Of a stretch of DNA of 9,987 bases, positions 1 to 6,357 are shown piece by piece (the stretch's first letter is position 1; each line of letters starts with the position of its first letter). Under the pieces are notes generated by a model. The model was not told the origin of the DNA. It worked only from the letters and a program-made list of their open reading frames with translations, and searched no databases. Origin of the DNA: Bacillota bacterium (GTDB lineage Bacteria > Bacillota > UBA4882 > UBA8346); the NCBI GenBank assembly GCA_028282485.1, contig JANQHU010000055.1:1-9987 (forward strand), read 5' to 3'. A program made the position numbers and the translations under genes.

Positions 1-236
1 GGATCTCTCTTTCCAATGCAGTGGGCGTGATTGATAGTGACTACCGGGGGGAAATTATCTGCTTAATTAAAAATGAATCTCCCCAGGACTTTTCGGTAAA
101 GCCGGGAGACCGGATTGCCCAACTGGCCTTTTTTCCGGTGACTCAAGTTGTCTGGGAAGAAGTAAAGGAGCTAACTGATTCGCAGCGGGGGCAGGGCGGC
201 TTTGGCTCCACCGGAGTTTGTCAAATCCCAAAGTAG
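1..236 (+). CDS. dut: dUTP diphosphatase, C-terminal part (5' end outside window)
   Basis: This enzyme hydrolyses dUTP to dUMP and diphosphate in the cytoplasm, keeping uracil out of DNA and supplying the dTMP precursor. The frame is open from the window edge (first full codon at position 3). It reads ISLSNAVGVIDSDYRGE, which is the trimeric dUTPase motif region with the conserved GVIDSDYRG. GDRIAQLAF (conserved motif 4) follows, and the C-terminal arm RGQGGFGSTG (motif 5) closes over the nucleotide. The GTG at 21 could be mistaken for a start, but it is an internal valine: the family needs about 70 more residues upstream for motifs 1 and 2. The remaining part has normal length and ends a few residues after motif 5, so the gene looks intact. 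No convincing terminator follows; there is only a weak all-A/T stem near 279-295. Confidence 0.93.
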   Translation, partial: ISLSNAVGVIDSDYRGEIICLIKNESPQDFSVKPGDRIAQLAFFPVTQVVWEEVKELTDSQRGQGGFGSTGVCQIPK

Positions 237-330
237 GGCCTAAATTTTTAAATAAAGCAGCCTGAAAGAGAAAAAAGCAAATTATATAATAATTTTTGTT
301 AAAAATCAAAAATATTAGGTGCGTATCAAT

Positions 331-359
331 TTGCGCAAAAATTAGTTATTCGTTATAAT
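331..359 (+). promoter_or_regulatory. sigma-A-type promoter upstream of the Spo0E-like gene
   Basis: A TTGCGC box (331-336) and a perfect TATAAT (354-359) are separated by 17 bp. Transcription would begin near 366, giving a leader of about 60 bases before the start codon at 426. The surrounding gap 237-425 is AT-rich and holds no other gene that I can see. Confidence 0.6.
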
Positions 360-425
360 TAGAAATGTGATTTGTTTTTTGGTATTTTAATGATTTATGT
401 CTATTATCCTGCCTGGGGTGATGTA

Positions 426-593
426 ATGTTAGATAATGAATTAAAGCGTTTCCAGCAGGAAATGGGAAAGGTGAAGCAGGATTTGCTCTCCTGTGCTCCC
501 CGAAACCGGTTGGGCGACGAAGAGGGTTATCGATTAGCCACCAAAATTGATTTAACCATCAGTAAAATGATTCAAATTTTAGAACACAAGTAA
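426..593 (+). CDS. Small helical protein resembling the Spo0E family of aspartyl-phosphate phosphatases
   Basis: This is a predicted cytoplasmic protein of 55 residues. I chose the ATG at 426, not the in-frame ATG at 372, because GGGGTGAT (415-422) is a good ribosome binding site just before it. The upstream extension would also add an unlikely hydrophobic, aromatic N-terminus. The protein looks like a two-helix hairpin: LKRFQQEMGKVKQDLL, then a turn around PRNRLGDEEG, then YRLATKIDLTISKMIQIL. Spo0E-like proteins have this size and shape and carry an SxxxD motif in the second helix, where they dephosphorylate Spo0A-P and delay sporulation. Here the aspartate is present in ATKID, but the serine position is alanine, so the match is partial. 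The gene has its own promoter and a terminator close behind, so it is a stand-alone unit. It could also be an unrelated small coiled-coil protein. Confidence 0.6.
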   Translation: MLDNELKRFQQEMGKVKQDLLSCAPRNRLGDEEGYRLATKIDLTISKMIQILEHK

Positions 594-608
594 GAATGAT
601 ACCAGCAG

Positions 609-638
609 ACGTCTTAAGTTTTATTAAGGCGTTTTTCT
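609..638 (+). terminator. Rho-independent terminator of the Spo0E-like gene
   Basis: The arms ACGTCTTAA (609-617) and TTAAGGCGT (624-632) pair over 9 bp with one G-U wobble around a 6-base loop, and a T-rich run TTTTTCTT follows. It begins 15 bases after the stop codon. The rest of the gap up to 716 is AT-rich with no gene seen. Confidence 0.8.
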
Positions 639-716
639 TGTATTATTTTATTTGGCAAGACCAAAACCAAAAAATGAGCTGAAAAAATTTTTTATTAGAA
701 TTTTTATGTAGAAATT

Positions 717-746
717 TTGCCATTATTGTTGTATTATTGATATAAT
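717..746 (+). promoter_or_regulatory. Extended -10 sigma-A promoter for the aminotransferase gene
   Basis: A TTGCCA box (717-722) is followed after 18 bp by a perfect TATAAT (741-746). The TG at 738-739 makes this an extended -10 element (TGaTATAAT). Transcription would start near 753, leaving a leader of about 78 bases. I see no T-box sequence in that leader, nor any clear attenuator hairpin, so control by amino-acid starvation through tRNA reading is not supported here. Confidence 0.65.
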
Positions 747-830
747 ATATTTTGTGGAGCTATTTTTGCCAAGTGAGTTTAGCAGAGATAGTTACTAATC
801 TTTTTGTACAAAAGTAAAGGGGAATGACAA

Positions 831-1910
831 ATGCAAATTTCAATTGAAAAATTAAAAGATTCCCAATTAAAATCTTTATATCCGAATACGACTGATCTAG
901 GATTTGGGAAGATTTTTACTGATTATATGTTTACCATGTATTACCGCCGGGGAGAAGGTTGGGTTGAACCAAAAATCTCTCCCTACGCTCCTTTGCAAAT
1001 CGATCCGGCGGCGGTGGTCTTACATTATAGCCAAGAAATCTTTGAAGGCTTGAAAGCATACCATGCCGCCGACGGGCGGATCTTGCTTTTTCGCCCGGAA
1101 CAAAATGCTAAAAGAATGATGGTTTCGGCCCAGCGTATTTGTATGGAACCCGTTCCGGAAGAAGTCTTTTTAGAAGCCATTACTACTTTAGTAAATTTGG
1201 AAAAAAGATGGATTCCCCGGGATTGTGGGACTTCTTTGTATATTCGACCTACCCTAATTGGCTGTGGCGATGCTTTAGGAATTCACCCGGCAGATGAATA
1301 CCTGTTCTTTGTAATTCTTTCCCCAGTGGGGGCTTATTTTAAAGGTGGTTTTCGACCCCTTAGTTTATATGTGGAAGACACCTATGTACGCACTGTTAAT
1401 GGCGGAGTGGGGGCTGCCAAGACCGGGGGGAATTATGCGGCGAGCCTGATGGCCTCTGAAAAAGCGAAAAGCAAAGGATTTACCCAGGTACTCTGGCTTG
1501 ATGCTAGAGAACAAAAATATCTAGAAGAAGTCGGGGCCATGAATATCTTTCTGGTCTTCGATAATAAATTAGTCACTCCTAATCTGAATGGTTCGATTCT
1601 GCCTGGAATTACTCGTTCTTCGGTAATCACTTTAGCCAAAAGCCTGGGGTATGAAGTAGAAGAACGGCCGATTTCGATTACCGAAACTTTGGAAGGAATT
1701 GCCAGTGGTCATTTAACCGAAATTTTTGGGACTGGGACAGCGGCAGTGATTTCGCCGGTGGGCTCTTTATTTTATCAAGGGCGGAATTATCAAATAAATA
1801 ATAATCAGGTCGGGCGGATCACTCAGGCTCTCTATCAAAAACTGGTTGATTTACAATACGGGAAGATTAAAGACTCTAATGGTTGGGTCCGAAACATCGG
1901 AAAAATTTAG
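831..1910 (+). CDS. ilvE: Branched-chain amino acid aminotransferase (class IV PLP fold, group II)
   Basis: A 359-residue cytoplasmic enzyme that moves the amino group between glutamate and the 2-oxo acids of leucine, isoleucine and valine, the last step of their synthesis and the first of their breakdown. The whole length matches the longer BCAT type (about 350-360 residues), not the roughly 305-residue E. coli type. Visible marks are HYSQEIFEGLKAY (65-77), SLYIRPTLIG (135-144), the PLP-binding lysine K197 in GAAKTGGNYAAS, E233 in EEVGAMNIF (contacts the cofactor ring nitrogen in this family), GSILPGITRSS (254-264) and GTGTAAVISPV (300-310). The start is backed by AAAGGGGAA upstream. The gene stands alone behind its own promoter, with no other ilv or leu gene nearby, so it may serve branched-chain amino-acid breakdown as well as synthesis. 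All key residues are present. Confidence 0.95.
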   Translation: MQISIEKLKDSQLKSLYPNTTDLGFGKIFTDYMFTMYYRRGEGWVEPKISPYAPLQIDPAAVVLHYSQEIFEGLKAYHAADGRILLFRPEQNAKRMMVSAQRICMEPVPEEVFLEAITTLVNLEKRWIPRDCGTSLYIRPTLIGCGDALGIHPADEYLFFVILSPVGAYFKGGFRPLSLYVEDTYVRTVNGGVGAAKTGGNYAASLMASEKAKSKGFTQVLWLDAREQKYLEEVGAMNIFLVFDNKLVTPNLNGSILPGITRSSVITLAKSLGYEVEERPISITETLEGIASGHLTEIFGTGTAAVISPVGSLFYQGRNYQINNNQVGRITQALYQKLVDLQYGKIKDSNGWVRNIGKI

Positions 1911-1961
1911 GGAAGGTAGGAAAAAGCTTGTTTATGAAAGTTGATAAAATTTAGTTTTGTA

Positions 1962-1978
1962 ACAATTTTGTTAACATT
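1962..1978. repeat. 17-bp inverted repeat, copy 1 (partner at 8852-8868)
   Basis: The sequence ACAATTTTGTTAACATT is the exact reverse complement of positions 8852-8868. It lies in the 148-bp gap between the aminotransferase and the barrel-like gene and overlaps a short dyad, TAACAA-TT-TTGTTA (1960-1973). It may be a regulator binding site. No good promoter is visible next to it: a TTGACT at 1978-1983 lacks a matching -10 box. Confidence 0.5.
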
Positions 1979-2058
1979 TGACTAATCTGCAGGGAAATTA
2001 ACTGAAAATTGCCAATGTATCTGGGTAAATCAAACTTTGGAAATGAGGTCTCAGATTT

Positions 2059-3210
2059 ATGAAGATACAGTCGCGGCAATTTGGGGTTCGACTAGCAATT
2101 TACTTATTAAGTTTACTTATTTTATCTTTGGTTAATGGAGTTGGGGCGGTAGGTGAAAGTTACTCTACGACTGCTAAACTAGCCAGTGAACTAGATACTG
2201 CGGGTAATCTGGTAACGGTGCTTCATACAACTTTGATTGGCAAATTAAGTTGGGTCGAAGCCCACTGCAAAAACCGTTTTCGTTATCCCCCCAGTACTAC
2301 CGGGACCAATGCCATGGCCTTGCGGCTTTACTGGCCGTCCCTCACGGGCTTTCGTAGTGATTTGAGTTATACTTGGAATGAGCTTTATCAAATAATCGCT
2401 TTAGAATTAACCGAAAAAATAAGCTTACTGGAAGGGCTAACTTTAATAATGGCAGCCCAGGGGGGGCTCAAAAATAAAGGCCCATTTTTGGATAAAGCGT
2501 GGCTCCGGGAAGAGCTGACCCTGCATTACCAAAGACCATTATTTTCTTATCAGATTAGTGGAATGGCTAAAACAGTAAGACATACCTATCTAACGGAGCA
2601 TACTCACCAGTATTATCAAGTGGCCCAAAAATTGAATTACTATTATAATAAAGGGCTCAGTTGGCAGCTTGGTTATCAAGAAAATACGGCTTCTTATAGT
2701 GATTGGATTCATTCTAATTATTGGAAATCCCAATGGTTTTTAGCTAAGCGAATTAAATTTCCGCCAAATTATCGCTGGGAGTTTTCTTATCAAAATTTTC
2801 AAAAAGAAAAAGGGTTATTGGACAACTCGGCAGGTTACCGTTATGGGATGGCGGTCCAGTTTCCTTTTTTGGCATCCGAATTAAAATTAGGTTATAGTTG
2901 GCGGAATTATACTGATTTAAGTATGACAGAGTTAGTTGCTAATGAAGCTGAGCCCCTATTACCAAATAACAATTTTCTCGAAAAAAAGTTCAGGTTAGAC
3001 TGCTCTTATCACCTGGCCAATTTTTTAATCAAGCTTAAGTATTTTGGGATTTGGCAAACATATTATGCAAAAGATACAACCGAATTTCGCTCCGGGTTTT
3101 ATGCAAGCCTGACTTGGCGCTTTGTCGGCCTAGATTGGACCCTGGGAGCGGCTCCTTTTGGGGAAGTTAATCGTAAAAAAGGTTATTATCAGCTGGTAAT
3201 CAGTCTTTAA
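2059..3210 (+). CDS. Exported beta-strand-rich protein, possibly an outer-membrane barrel; family not recognised
   Basis: A 383-residue protein with a clear signal peptide: positive start KIQSRQFGVR, hydrophobic stretch about 11-26, likely cleavage after A30 (VGA). The mature part has no further membrane helix. It consists of many short segments in which polar and apolar residues alternate and which are rich in Tyr and Trp, for example RWEFSYQNFQK, YRYGMAVQF, ELKLGYSWRNY, FRLDCSYHL, FLIKLKYFGIWQTYY, FYASLTWRF and a final strand GYYQLVISL. The segments are joined by turns rich in Asn, Gly and Asp. This is the look of an outer-membrane beta-barrel, though the last residue is Leu instead of the usual Phe, and I cannot name a family. 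Two cysteines are present (C70, C306). The start is supported by GAGGT at 2045-2049. It lies 70 bp before the transporter block, probably as a separate unit. A secreted or wall-bound beta protein of a monoderm is the alternative. Confidence 0.75.
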   Translation: MKIQSRQFGVRLAIYLLSLLILSLVNGVGAVGESYSTTAKLASELDTAGNLVTVLHTTLIGKLSWVEAHCKNRFRYPPSTTGTNAMALRLYWPSLTGFRSDLSYTWNELYQIIALELTEKISLLEGLTLIMAAQGGLKNKGPFLDKAWLREELTLHYQRPLFSYQISGMAKTVRHTYLTEHTHQYYQVAQKLNYYYNKGLSWQLGYQENTASYSDWIHSNYWKSQWFLAKRIKFPPNYRWEFSYQNFQKEKGLLDNSAGYRYGMAVQFPFLASELKLGYSWRNYTDLSMTELVANEAEPLLPNNNFLEKKFRLDCSYHLANFLIKLKYFGIWQTYYAKDTTEFRSGFYASLTWRFVGLDWTLGAAPFGEVNRKKGYYQLVISL

Positions 3211-3280
3211 AAACATGAAGTGGTAACTTATTTCATAAAATATCATAATTAATTGTTAAGTAAGGAAGTGAATTCAGCAG

Positions 3281-4678
3281 ATGGTTAATTTGGCAGCATT
3301 AGTTCCACATCCCCCCATCATTATCCCGGGGATCGGCAAACAAACTGATTTGGCGCAAATCGAAGAGACTGCTACTGCTTTACGAGAAATTAATGAAGCT
3401 TTAAAAAAGGATCCCCCGGAAACCGTTGTTTTTTTCACCCCCCATGGAACTGTTTTTAATGATGCCATCGTTGTTTATGGGGAGCCAACTTTACGGGGAG
3501 ATTTATCACAATTTGGCTTGGAGCATTCTTTTGAAATGACTAACGATTTGGAGCTGGGGCAGGAAATTACTGAATTAGGCTTACAAGCCGGCTTACCCCT
3601 TTACCATCTGGCTGCCGAACATTTAGAGAAATACCCTAGCTATCGCCAAGGAATGGACCACGGGGTGCTGGTTCCCCTAACCTTTTTTGAGGCCGAATGG
3701 TTTCAAAAAACAAAAATAGTAGTAATTCCTACTAGTTTTCTCTCCTTTCTCCAATTATATACCATGGGTTCTGTGATCACTACTGCGGCCACTACCTTAA
3801 AGAGAAGAATTGCCGTTATTGCCAGTGGCGATCTCTCCCACTGCCTAAGGCCCGGTGCTCCGGCGGGACATCATCCATCCGGAATGGACTTTGACCGTCA
3901 GATTACCAGGCTCCTGCAAAACGAAGTAGTCTTAGATTTTTTTGATCTCGATCCCCATTTGATCGAAAAAGCGGCCGAATGTGGCTTGCGTAGTTTAATA
4001 ATGCTTTTTGGCACCTTAAACCAAGTGGCTTATCAGACTAGATTTCATAGTTATCAAAATCCCTTTGGAGTCGGCTATGCGGTGGTCTCATTTCAACCAA
4101 ATGGCGCTAAAGAAAGCCTACTCCCGGCCATCCAGGAAAATCTAGCGGCGAAGATTACCCAGCGGCGAAACCAAGAAACACCTTTGGTAAGGTATGCCCG
4201 GGGAACGGTGGAAGCAATTATTCACAAAGAGCCCTTCCCGGAACCTACCGAATTGAATGAGTTTACCAGACAACGGGCCGGGGTCTTTGTCTCCATCAAA
4301 AAATGGGGTCAGTTGCGCGGCTGTATGGGAACCATCGAACCTTCCCAGGCCAATGTGATCGCCGAAGTAAGGAAGAGCGCTATTTCGGCAGCCAGTCAGG
4401 ACCCCCGTTTTAATCCAATTAAAGCCGCAGAATTAGCTGAATTGGTCTATAGTGTTGATCTATTAGGAGATCCGGCGCCTATTAGTAATCTTGACGAACT
4501 AGATCCGCAGCGCTACGGAGTAATTGTTTCCCGGGGCGAAAAACAAGGTTTATTGCTACCACGCCTTGAAGGGATTGATACCGTTGCCGAACAAATTGCC
4601 ATTGCCAAAAAGAAAGCGGGCTTGTCCACCGAGGATGATGTCCAACTCCAGCGTTTTGAAGTAATTCGGTATTATTAA
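3281..4678 (+). CDS. AmmeMemoRadiSam-type fusion: class III extradiol dioxygenase-like (LigB/MEMO) domain plus AMMECR1 domain
   Basis: A 465-residue cytoplasmic protein. Residues about 1-275 form a LigB/MEMO-like domain: ALVPHPPIIIPGIG with H10, FFTPHG with H55, DHGVLVPL (H127), SGDLSH (H187), ECGLRS (233-238) and GYAVVSF. Histidines at such places bind non-haem iron in ring-cleaving dioxygenases; MEMO relatives use a His/Cys site. Which of these residues bind metal here is inference. Residues about 300-465 form an AMMECR1 domain with its hallmark LRGCMGTI (345-352), followed by DPRF and a C-terminal part with GVIVSRG and QGLLLP. The fusion is widespread in anaerobes as protein A of the AmmeMemoRadiSam set, whose reaction is not established. 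The usual radical SAM partner is absent from this window. The start has AAGGAAGTGA (3262-3271). The ATPase gene follows after 18 bp, so it is probably the first gene of the transporter operon. Confidence 0.88.
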   Translation: MVNLAALVPHPPIIIPGIGKQTDLAQIEETATALREINEALKKDPPETVVFFTPHGTVFNDAIVVYGEPTLRGDLSQFGLEHSFEMTNDLELGQEITELGLQAGLPLYHLAAEHLEKYPSYRQGMDHGVLVPLTFFEAEWFQKTKIVVIPTSFLSFLQLYTMGSVITTAATTLKRRIAVIASGDLSHCLRPGAPAGHHPSGMDFDRQITRLLQNEVVLDFFDLDPHLIEKAAECGLRSLIMLFGTLNQVAYQTRFHSYQNPFGVGYAVVSFQPNGAKESLLPAIQENLAAKITQRRNQETPLVRYARGTVEAIIHKEPFPEPTELNEFTRQRAGVFVSIKKWGQLRGCMGTIEPSQANVIAEVRKSAISAASQDPRFNPIKAAELAELVYSVDLLGDPAPISNLDELDPQRYGVIVSRGEKQGLLLPRLEGIDTVAEQIAIAKKKAGLSTEDDVQLQRFEVIRYY

Positions 4679-4696
4679 ATTTTAGGTAGGTGTCCC

Positions 4697-5371
4697 ATGC
4701 ATCCGGTTGTAGAAACTATAGGCTTACAAAAGAGTTTTCAATTAGGCGAACTGAATGTTGAAGTCTTAAAAGATATTAGTTTACAAATTTATCAAGGGGA
4801 GTTTGTTTCGATCATGGGCCCTTCCGGGTCGGGGAAGAGTACTTTGTTATATCTGATCGGCTGTCTCGATAAACCCACGGCCGGAAAGGTTCGAGTCAAA
4901 GGCCGTGAACTAGCCAGCTTAAAAGATGGGGAAGAGAGCATTTTGCGGCGGCGGGAGATTGGGTTTGTTTTTCAGTTTTATAATTTAATTCCCAATTTAA
5001 CTGTGGAAGAGAATATACTGTTACCGGTTTTGTTTGATGGCAAAAATCTCAAAAATTATTACCCCCAGTTGGAAGAACTGCTGGGCTTGGTGGGTCTGGC
5101 GGAACGCCGCAAGCATACCCCCCGGGAGTTGTCCGGCGGGCAACAACAAAGGGTGGCCATTGCTAGAGCTTTAATTAACGAACCGGATCTGATTTTAGCC
5201 GACGAACCCATTGGGAATTTGGATAGTAAGACGGGAATGGAAATTATGGGCTTATTAAAAGAGATTAATGTCAGGCAACAAAAAACAATAATTCAGGTTA
5301 CTCATTCAGCCGAAGCTGCCCAATACGGCAGTCGGATTATTAATGTTCGTGACGGAAAGGTATGGGAATAA
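4697..5371 (+). CDS. ABC transporter ATP-binding protein, MacB/LolD type
   Basis: A 224-residue peripheral ATPase on the cytoplasmic face that powers the FtsX-type permease encoded two genes downstream. All nucleotide-binding parts are present: Walker A GPSGSGKST (41-49), Q-loop Q93 in FVFQFYNLIP, signature LSGGQQQR (145-152), Walker B LILADE (165-170) with catalytic E170, D-loop GNLDSKTG and switch histidine H203 in VTHS. The FQFYNLIPNLTVEENILLP stretch and the size are typical of the MacB/LolD/FtsE-like group that works with mechanotransmitting permeases, as opposed to nutrient importers. The gene begins 18 bp after the AMMECR1 fusion and its stop codon overlaps the first possible ATG of the adaptor, so the three transporter parts are translationally linked. 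It is complete with no odd residues. Confidence 0.94.
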   Translation: MHPVVETIGLQKSFQLGELNVEVLKDISLQIYQGEFVSIMGPSGSGKSTLLYLIGCLDKPTAGKVRVKGRELASLKDGEESILRRREIGFVFQFYNLIPNLTVEENILLPVLFDGKNLKNYYPQLEELLGLVGLAERRKHTPRELSGGQQQRVAIARALINEPDLILADEPIGNLDSKTGMEIMGLLKEINVRQQKTIIQVTHSAEAAQYGSRIINVRDGKVWE

Positions 5372-5373
5372 TT

Positions 5374-6342
5374 ATGAAAAAAAACAACTCATTTTTAGTA
5401 ATCACCGTCTTTTTAATGATTAATTTATTTTTGAGTAATGGTTGTTTTTGGGGTGACAAAAAAGCGAAAGCGGCTGAGGAGACTACTGCGGATAAGATTG
5501 TGGCGGAAAACTTTATTGAGGCTTTCGGCCTTGTTAAGGCTACTAATATTCAGAACATTACTTTAGATATCCCTACTCAAATTAGAAAGATTTACGTTCG
5601 GGAAGGGGATTACGTTACGCGAGATAAAGTCTTGATGACCCTGGAGATTGACGATTATGCCGCTCAGATTAATAGTAAAGCAAACGAATTGGAGGAAGCC
5701 CGGTTTGGGCTCACCACCCTGCGGCAAGAATTAGAGAATGCCGAAAATGAGTTACAAAAAGCAGAAAAAGAATTAACCCTCAAAAAAAGATTGTATCGAA
5801 AAGGAGTTATTGCGAAACAAGCGGTAACTGATTATCGCAAAATTGTGCAAAAAAAGAAGACGGAAGTCACCAACATTAAGTCTGATCAGATACAGTTAAA
5901 TAAAATTGACATTAAAAATGATAAAGTAAAGAATCTGGAAGATGAATTAGAAATAATGCAGGATAAATTAAAGCAAAATTTTTTGCAGGATTATAAGATA
6001 ATCTCGCCATTAAAGAATGCAGTGGTCTCTGAGATTGGTTATCGCACCGGAGATCAAATAACCTCCGGCAAAAAACTGCTTAGTTTAATGGATTTAGATA
6101 GTTTAGTAGTCTCTGCCGAGGTTCCCGAAGAGTTTATTAAAGATATTAAAATCGGTTCCGAAGCCACGATTATCCCGTTAGCGGATAATTCCCGAGAATT
6201 TAAAGGGCGGGTAGTGGGCATCTCGGCCATGGCCATCAAGCAAAATAACCAGACCATTGTTCCCATCGATGTGGAGTTAATCGAAGCCAATGATTTTTTG
6301 CGACCGAACTTTAATGTGGATGTCCAAATCAAAAAAAATTAA
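5374..6342 (+). CDS. Periplasmic adaptor (membrane fusion protein, MacA/HlyD-like) of an ABC exporter
   Basis: A 322-residue protein, anchored by its N-terminus and facing outward, that would connect the permease with an outer partner. I prefer the ATG at 5374 to the ATG at 5362. The earlier one has almost no room after its ribosome site, while GGGAA sits about 5 bases before the later one and MKKNNSF is a normal signal start. The signal (about 7-20) ends in LSNGC, so C24 could carry a lipid, but Asn at the -2 position is unusual for a lipobox; an uncleaved anchor is possible. Order: lipoyl-like half (46-92, with REGDYVTRDKVLMTLE), a long charged coiled coil (about 98-200), the second lipoyl half (205-230, with GYRTGDQITSGKKLL), and a beta-barrel domain (233-320). 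No extra membrane-proximal domain follows, so it is shorter than classical MacA (about 370). Confidence 0.88.
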   Translation: MKKNNSFLVITVFLMINLFLSNGCFWGDKKAKAAEETTADKIVAENFIEAFGLVKATNIQNITLDIPTQIRKIYVREGDYVTRDKVLMTLEIDDYAAQINSKANELEEARFGLTTLRQELENAENELQKAEKELTLKKRLYRKGVIAKQAVTDYRKIVQKKKTEVTNIKSDQIQLNKIDIKNDKVKNLEDELEIMQDKLKQNFLQDYKIISPLKNAVVSEIGYRTGDQITSGKKLLSLMDLDSLVVSAEVPEEFIKDIKIGSEATIIPLADNSREFKGRVVGISAMAIKQNNQTIVPIDVELIEANDFLRPNFNVDVQIKKN

Positions 6343-6357
6343 GGAGAAAGACTGAAG

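Noticed and set aside
279..295. Terminator after dut
   Set aside because: The stem AAATTAT/ATAATTT is made only of A-T pairs and has a 3-base loop; too weak to call.
372..425. Upstream start for the Spo0E-like protein
   Set aside because: No ribosome site precedes 372, and it would lie only a few bases after the predicted transcription start near 366.
753..830. T-box or attenuator in front of the aminotransferase gene
   Set aside because: The leader is short, has no T-box consensus, no terminator hairpin and no leader peptide rich in Leu, Ile or Val.
1960..1990. Rex-type operator (TTGTTAA-N4-TTAACAA)
   Set aside because: Half-sites look similar, but their orientation and spacing are wrong: arms face each other as TAACAA-NN-TTGTTA.
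1978..2006. Promoter for the barrel-like gene starting at TTGACT
   Set aside because: The only -10-like sequence (TTAACT) is 14 bp away, and nothing suitable lies at 16-18 bp.
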